Source: Planctomycetota bacterium
GTDB lineage: Bacteria > Planctomycetota > UBA1135 > GCA-002686595
Direction of reading: 5' to 3'
Assembly (NCBI GenBank): GCA_016714045.1
Contig: JADJNY010000006.1
Span: 310,001-374,000, forward strand
DNA: 64,000 nucleotides
Below, in pieces: positions 59,936-64,000 of the stretch (position 1 is its first letter; each line of letters opens with the position of its first letter). The notes under the pieces are model-generated. The model had not been told where the DNA came from, made no database searches, and worked only from the letters and a program-made list of their open reading frames with translations. Position numbers and translations under genes: made by a program.

Positions 59936-61990
59936 TCACCTCGGCGCGGGCACGCCGCGCACGAACGGTCTGCGAGCGCGGTAGAGCTCGAGCCGCGCCT
60001 CGACGTCCGCCGCCTTCGCTCCGCGGTTCTGCGCGCGGTAGAGCTCGACCGCGCGGCTCGCGGCCGCCAGCGCGCCCGGGAAGTCGCCCGCGGCCGCGCG
60101 CGCGGCACCGAGCACGTCGAAGAGCCGCGCGTCGGTGGGCAACGCGAGGCGTGCCGCCCGCTCCGCGAGCTCCAGGCCGCGCTTCGGATCCAGCACGGCC
60201 GCGTCGAACGACGTCGCCCGGAGCCAAGCGAGGTTCTTCAGGCTCTCGACGTCGTCCTTCGCGAGCGCGAGCACGTCCGCGTACTTCGAGGCCGACTGAG
60301 CGTCCCGCTCGGCGACGAACAGCGCCAACGCCAGCGCGCGCCGGTGTTCGACGCTGGCGGGCGCGAGCGCGACCGCACGTTCGAGCTCCGGGAGCGCCTC
60401 GTCCGTGCGTCCTGTCGCCGCGAGCACCGTACCGAGACGCTCGTGTGCCTTGGAATCGTCCGGGTCGAGCTCCACGCCCCGCCGGCAGTCGCGCTCGGCG
60501 CCCGCGACGTCGCCTGTTTGCAGCCGCGCCCACCCGAGGTTCGCGCGGACGCCCGACGTCTCCTGGCCGTTCGCGATCGCCGCCTCGAAGCAGCCGATGG
60601 CCTCCGCGAACCGCCCCTTCGCGCCGAGCGCGGAGCCCAGGTTGTTCTGCGCGTCGGGGAACGCGGGCGAGAGGCGCACGCACTCCGACAGGTTCAGGAT
60701 CGCGCCGTCGAGGTCGCCCTCGGCGAGCAGCGCGTTGCCCAGGTTCTGCCGCGCCATCGCGTTGTCGCCCGTGACCGCTATCGCGTGCGCGAACACGGTG
60801 CGCGAGTCCTTCCACAGCGCGACCTGCCCGCGCGTGAGCACGGCGCAGACGCCGAGTAGGACGACGCCCGCGACCGCGAGCGCGCGGCGCGCACCGGCCA
60901 ATGCCGCGGAGCGCACGTCGAGCTCGACGACGAGCGCGAGCACGAGGCCGAGGAGCGGAAGGTACGTGTACCGATCCGCATGCGACTGCTGCCCCACTTG
61001 CACCAGCCCGATCACCGGCACGGCGAGCCCGAGGTACCAGAGCCAGCCGACGAGGAGCCACGGAGAGCGCGCGCGGCGGCCCCACGTCCAGGCCGTGACC
61101 GCCGCGAGGAGCAACAGCGCGCCCGCGGCGTTCGCGAGCCCCGTCGCGTTGGCGTGCGGGTAGTAGATCGCGAGCTCCGCGGGCCATGCCGTCGCGCCGA
61201 GATAGCGGACGTAGCTCACGAGCGCGTTCGCGACGCGTTCGCCCGCAGGCAGAGCGTCCAGGGTCGCGACGGCGCCCCAATTGTGCTGCGCGACGAACGT
61301 GGCGACGCTCGACGCGACGGCGAGCGCGAAGAACGGGAGCTTCTCGACGACGAGGGCCCGGAGCCCGCGCTCGCGGCGCGCGAGCGGCCAGACGTCGAGC
61401 ACGAGCAGCAGGAACGGCAGCGTCACCAGCATCGGCTTCGCGAGCAACCCGAGCGTGAACGCGACGAGCGCCGCCGCGAACGCGACGCGCTTCCCGGAGC
61501 GCGCCCAGCTCGTCCAAGCGTGCAACGCCGCGAAGAAGAAGGCGGCCGACAAGACGTCCTTGCGCTCGGCGATCCATGCGACGGACTCGACGCGCAGGGG
61601 ATGGAGCGCGAACAGGCCCGCCGCGAAGAACGCGGCCCACGGGCGACCGCACCACCGCAGGAACAGGGTGAAGGCGAGCACGGCGTTGGCCACGTGCAGG
61701 AGCACGCTGACCGCATGGTGCTTCCCCGCGTCGAGCCCGAAGAGCTCGACGTCGAGCATGTGCGACAGCCACGTCAGCGGGTGCCAGTTCGCCGCCGCGC
61801 CGCTCGTCCACGCGTAGCGCCATCCCTCGAGCGAGAGGCCGCGCTTCACGACCTCGTTGTCGAAGACGTACGTGGGGTCGTCGAGCCGCAGCGAGCCGTT
61901 GTCGAGCGCGCCCGCGAACGCGAAGACCGTGCACGCCGCGAGCGCGGCGGCGAGGAGCGGCGCGCTCCAGGTGCGTCGAGGGGCGGACAT
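59936..61990 (-). CDS. Multi-pass membrane protein with C-terminal TPR repeats (PMT-like/DUF1736-like)
   Basis: 684 residues, intact paralogue of the gene downstream. About ten membrane helices cover residues 1-400. Phrases typical of the bacterial TMTC-like family are NWHPLTWLSHMLDVELFGLD, ALHPLRVESVAWIAERKDVL and GQQSHADRYTYLPLLGLVLA, which are shared with GT-C-fold sugar transferases. The C-terminus (about 430-670) holds tetratricopeptide repeats (ARQNLGNALLAEGDLDGAIL, AQNNLGSALGAKGRFAEAIG). A role in glycosylating exported proteins or assembling a surface glycan is inferred, not shown. It starts 10 bp before the pseudogene, so the two form one transcript. Confidence 0.85.
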   Translation of the reverse strand: MSAPRRTWSAPLLAAALAACTVFAFAGALDNGSLRLDDPTYVFDNEVVKRGLSLEGWRYAWTSGAAANWHPLTWLSHMLDVELFGLDAGKHHAVSVLLHVANAVLAFTLFLRWCGRPWAAFFAAGLFALHPLRVESVAWIAERKDVLSAAFFFAALHAWTSWARSGKRVAFAAALVAFTLGLLAKPMLVTLPFLLLVLDVWPLARRERGLRALVVEKLPFFALAVASSVATFVAQHNWGAVATLDALPAGERVANALVSYVRYLGATAWPAELAIYYPHANATGLANAAGALLLLAAVTAWTWGRRARSPWLLVGWLWYLGLAVPVIGLVQVGQQSHADRYTYLPLLGLVLALVVELDVRSAALAGARRALAVAGVVLLGVCAVLTRGQVALWKDSRTVFAHAIAVTGDNAMARQNLGNALLAEGDLDGAILNLSECVRLSPAFPDAQNNLGSALGAKGRFAEAIGCFEAAIANGQETSGVRANLGWARLQTGDVAGAERDCRRGVELDPDDSKAHERLGTVLAATGRTDEALPELERAVALAPASVEHRRALALALFVAERDAQSASKYADVLALAKDDVESLKNLAWLRATSFDAAVLDPKRGLELAERAARLALPTDARLFDVLGAARAAAGDFPGALAAASRAVELYRAQNRGAKAADVEARLELYRARRPFVRGVPAPR

Positions 61991-62039
61991 CCTCCGGAGC
62001 GTATCCCGCCGCGCTCGCGCCGCGCCATCCCCCGGCGCG

Positions 62040-62915
62040 TCAGCCGTCCAGGTCGAAGTGGTGCGCCCCGCGCAGGAGGCGGCGCGACTCGTGCACGAAG
62101 CGCTGGTTTCGGATGTGCGTCTGCAGGTGGTCGAGGAAGTCGAAGGGGCAGACGATCCCGTAGAACACGACGAGCACGCCCACGCAGTTCGCGGGGAGGA
62201 AGGCGAGCTGGAAAGGCTCGACGAACAGGTCCGCGATCGCCGCGACCAGGAACAGGAGCACGCCGAGGTCGAAGTTCGTCACCGCCGCGCGCACGAACGA
62301 GAGCGGGCCCGAATACGCCACGGGCCGATGGTCGTCGGGCAGCGCGCCATCGTGCGCGAGCTCCGTTTCGACGGCGCCCTGCGTGATCTGCGCGACGAAG
62401 TGGTCGCGCTCGTGGTTCCTCCGCAGCAGGATGTACCGCGCGGTCAGGATCAGCGGCAGGTCGTGCAGGAACTTCTGGAACAGCACGGCGAGCAGCGCGG
62501 CCAGCGCGAAGAAGAAGGTCCAGCTCGCCCCCGTCGTCCGCACGAGGTAGATGCCGAGGCACGTGAAGAACGCCGACTTCACGTACAGGTGGAACATGAA
62601 GTCGTGGAAGCCGAAGATCAGCTTCTCGCGCTTGTGGTACCGCGCCACCTCGCCGTCCACGCAGTCGAGGATGTAGTAGAGGAAGACGCAGGCGAAGCCG
62701 AAGACCGCCCACGCGCCGCCGAGCGGGACCATCGCGCTCCCCGCGACGCCGAAGAGGAGCATCCCGAGCGTCGCGATCGTCGGCGACAAGCCGAGCTGCA
62801 CGAAGACGCGCGTGACGTGGATGGAAACGCGGTCGCCGACGAGGACTCCCGCCACGTCGTTGTACTTGCGGACCGGGGCTTGGACCCGCTGCCGCAGCTC
62901 TGCGATCGATTCCAT
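62040..62915 (-). CDS. CDP-alcohol phosphatidyltransferase family protein, atypical active site
   Basis: 291 residues from the ATG at 62915; AGGA lies 9 nt before it, while the ATG at 62924 has no spacing. Multi-pass membrane protein. The family motif is D-x-x-D-G-x-x-A-R-x8-G-x3-D-x3-D. Here DCVDGEVARYHKREKLIFGF is followed by HDFMFH: the first three Asp positions are kept, the Gly is displaced by one, and the fourth (catalytic base) Asp is His. It may therefore use a different chemistry or be inactive. The context (flippase, deacetylase, carbamoyltransferase) suggests lipid-linked glycan work. Stop at 62040. Confidence 0.82.
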   Translation of the reverse strand: MESIAELRQRVQAPVRKYNDVAGVLVGDRVSIHVTRVFVQLGLSPTIATLGMLLFGVAGSAMVPLGGAWAVFGFACVFLYYILDCVDGEVARYHKREKLIFGFHDFMFHLYVKSAFFTCLGIYLVRTTGASWTFFFALAALLAVLFQKFLHDLPLILTARYILLRRNHERDHFVAQITQGAVETELAHDGALPDDHRPVAYSGPLSFVRAAVTNFDLGVLLFLVAAIADLFVEPFQLAFLPANCVGVLVVFYGIVCPFDFLDHLQTHIRNQRFVHESRRLLRGAHHFDLDG

Positions 62916-62943
62916 CCGGCGCATTCCTGGCCGGGCACGGACC

Positions 62944-64000
62944 TCACCGCCGGCGGAACACCGTGGAGACGCCGCGCCGGGCGAACTCCCAGAGTTTGTC
63001 CTTTTCTTGACGATTCAGATAGCCGCCGACCGCGAGGATTCCGGGCAGGAGCAGCACTCCGAGCGTCCGGATCGCGAGCCCATGCGCCGGGGCGGCCTCC
63101 GCGCCGGCCCGCGCGCCGACAAAGAGCCCGGCCGCGAGCACGATCGGCGCCAGGACCCGCAGCGTCTCGTGCCCGATGCGCCACGTGCGCTCGGCGACGA
63201 TCCAGGCGGCGCCCGCCAGACACGCGAAGGTCGCGAGGGTCGCCCACGCGGCCCCGACGTATCCGTGGCGCGGCACCAGGAACGCGTTGAGCGCGAAGTT
63301 GAGCGCCGCGGCCCCGGCGACGAGGGCCGAGACGAGCCACGTGCGCTCGCGCAGGTAGAAGACCGTCCCGACGACCTGGTACACGCCCCACGCGAGGTAC
63401 CCGCCCGCGACGAGCGGCAGCACGGTGTGCGCCTCGAAGAAGCGCTCGTCGGCCATCACCCGGACGATCTCGGGGCTGAAGAGCGCGAGTCCGAGGGTGA
63501 CGAACGCGAGGAGCAGCGTGAAGTACACGAGCACCGCGCGGATGATCCGGCGCACCGACTCGTCGTCCTTCACGGCGAACACGAACGGGTACCAGATCAG
63601 CGCGAAGGCCTCGAAGACGACCGTGTTGCCGATCGAGCCCAGCTTGTAGGCGAGGCCGTAGAGCCCGACCTGGTCCTCCCCTCCCGCCTGGAGCACGAAG
63701 AAGCGGTCGCCCTGGTGCAGCACGAAGCCGCACAACCCCGAGAAGAGGAGCGGCGACGAGTACGTCCACAGGCGCTTCGCCATCGCGCGCGAGAACGCGA
63801 GTTTCGTCCGCGCGACGAGCACGACGCCGACGCCGAGCGCCACGACGAGTTCGCCGCAGAGCACGCTGTAGAGCACGCCCATGTACGTCAGTCCAAGCCC
63901 GGCGAGGAACCAGACCTTGAGGCCCGTCTCGAGCAGCAGCTTGAGCGTCGTGACGACGCCGTACAGCGTCGAGCGCTCGAGGAGCTGGAGCCAGCGCAGG
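62944..64000 (-). CDS. Oligosaccharide flippase (Wzx/MATE-type), N-terminus outside window
   Basis: About 352 residues are visible, open to the window edge; the start is missing. At least eight hydrophobic segments are spread over the visible part, for example LLFSGLCGFVLHQGDRFFVL, VLPLVAGGYLAWGVYQVVGT and WLVSALVAGAAALNFALNAF. The phrase GVYQVVGTVFYLRERTWLVS and the overall pattern fit the polysaccharide_synt/MVF family that flips lipid-linked oligosaccharides to the periplasm. It precedes the CDP-alcohol transferase gene on the same strand (28-bp gap), so the four minus-strand genes here form one glycan operon. Confidence 0.85.
   Translation of the reverse strand, partial: LRWLQLLERSTLYGVVTTLKLLLETGLKVWFLAGLGLTYMGVLYSVLCGELVVALGVGVVLVARTKLAFSRAMAKRLWTYSSPLLFSGLCGFVLHQGDRFFVLQAGGEDQVGLYGLAYKLGSIGNTVVFEAFALIWYPFVFAVKDDESVRRIIRAVLVYFTLLLAFVTLGLALFSPEIVRVMADERFFEAHTVLPLVAGGYLAWGVYQVVGTVFYLRERTWLVSALVAGAAALNFALNAFLVPRHGYVGAAWATLATFACLAGAAWIVAERTWRIGHETLRVLAPIVLAAGLFVGARAGAEAAPAHGLAIRTLGVLLLPGILAVGGYLNRQEKDKLWEFARRGVSTVFRRR

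Overview
The window is very GC-rich, tightly packed bacterial DNA with a strong G/C third-position bias, so long open frames occur on the strand opposite most genes. The gene content suggests a Planctomycetota bacterium or a close relative. It includes four Ser/Thr kinases of the kinase-TM-TPR type with DWG in place of DFG, a sulfatase, large secreted proteins with signal peptides (one with a Cys-rich C-terminal module I associate from memory with Planctomycetota), a BlaI/M56 pair, an SpeA-type arginine decarboxylase and membrane/TPR proteins. This placement is an inference from gene content; no rRNA or tRNA gene is visible to test it.

Layout. 1-9.5 kb (minus strand): a partial secreted FG-GAP protein, an MBOAT acyltransferase overlapping its SGNH-type partner, and a 1556-residue propeller/Sel1 protein. 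9.7-14.2 kb (plus): a BlaI-type repressor with a perfect dyad upstream, an M56 (BlaR1-like) membrane peptidase and a low-complexity coiled-coil exported protein, apparently one operon ending in a hairpin. 14.2-17.8 kb: a frameshifted acylphosphatase, a thioredoxin-fold secreted protein, MiaE and a PduO-type cobalamin adenosyltransferase. 18-21.4 kb: two paralogous AlgJ/AlgX-like proteins. 21.6-26.8 kb: an RCK channel-like protein, a sulfatase, a SPOUT methyltransferase fused to a receiver-like domain, and a threonine-dehydratase-family enzyme. 26.9-33.7 kb: a kinase-TPR protein, a large secreted protein and a SnoaL-like protein. 33.8-42.1 kb: a carboxypeptidase-regulatory-like protein, a dihydrouridine synthase, two small related exported proteins, speA-slyD, a histidine phosphatase and a small membrane protein. 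42.4-51 kb: three tandem kinase genes, the third broken by two single-base insertions. 51-54.6 kb: an exported protein, a lipoprotein and a short flagellin. 55-64 kb: surface-glycan type genes (polysaccharide deacetylase, NodU-type carbamoyltransferase, two membrane/TPR proteins, an atypical CDP-alcohol phosphatidyltransferase and a flippase).

Themes. Cell-surface modification recurs (MBOAT/SGNH, AlgJ-like pair, deacetylase, carbamoyltransferase, flippase, sulfatase), alongside envelope or transmembrane signalling (BlaI/M56, four kinases with extracytoplasmic TPR regions). Four pairs of genes overlap by exactly 4 bp, using ATG, GTG or TTG starts, which suggests translational coupling.

Most unusual signals: (1) a three-copy intergenic repeat whose hairpin stems differ by compensatory changes while the loop GAGGAC is constant, each copy lying next to an MBOAT or AlgJ-like gene; (2) the tandem kinase array with a 21-bp N-terminal repeat whose copy number differs between paralogues; (3) the methyltransferase/receiver fusion; (4) the BlaI/M56 operon with a coiled-coil, Cys-rich third member; (5) four frameshifts in otherwise intact genes, each equal to a net single-base insertion, which looks as much like assembly error as biology. 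I found no phage, transposase, CRISPR array or defence genes.
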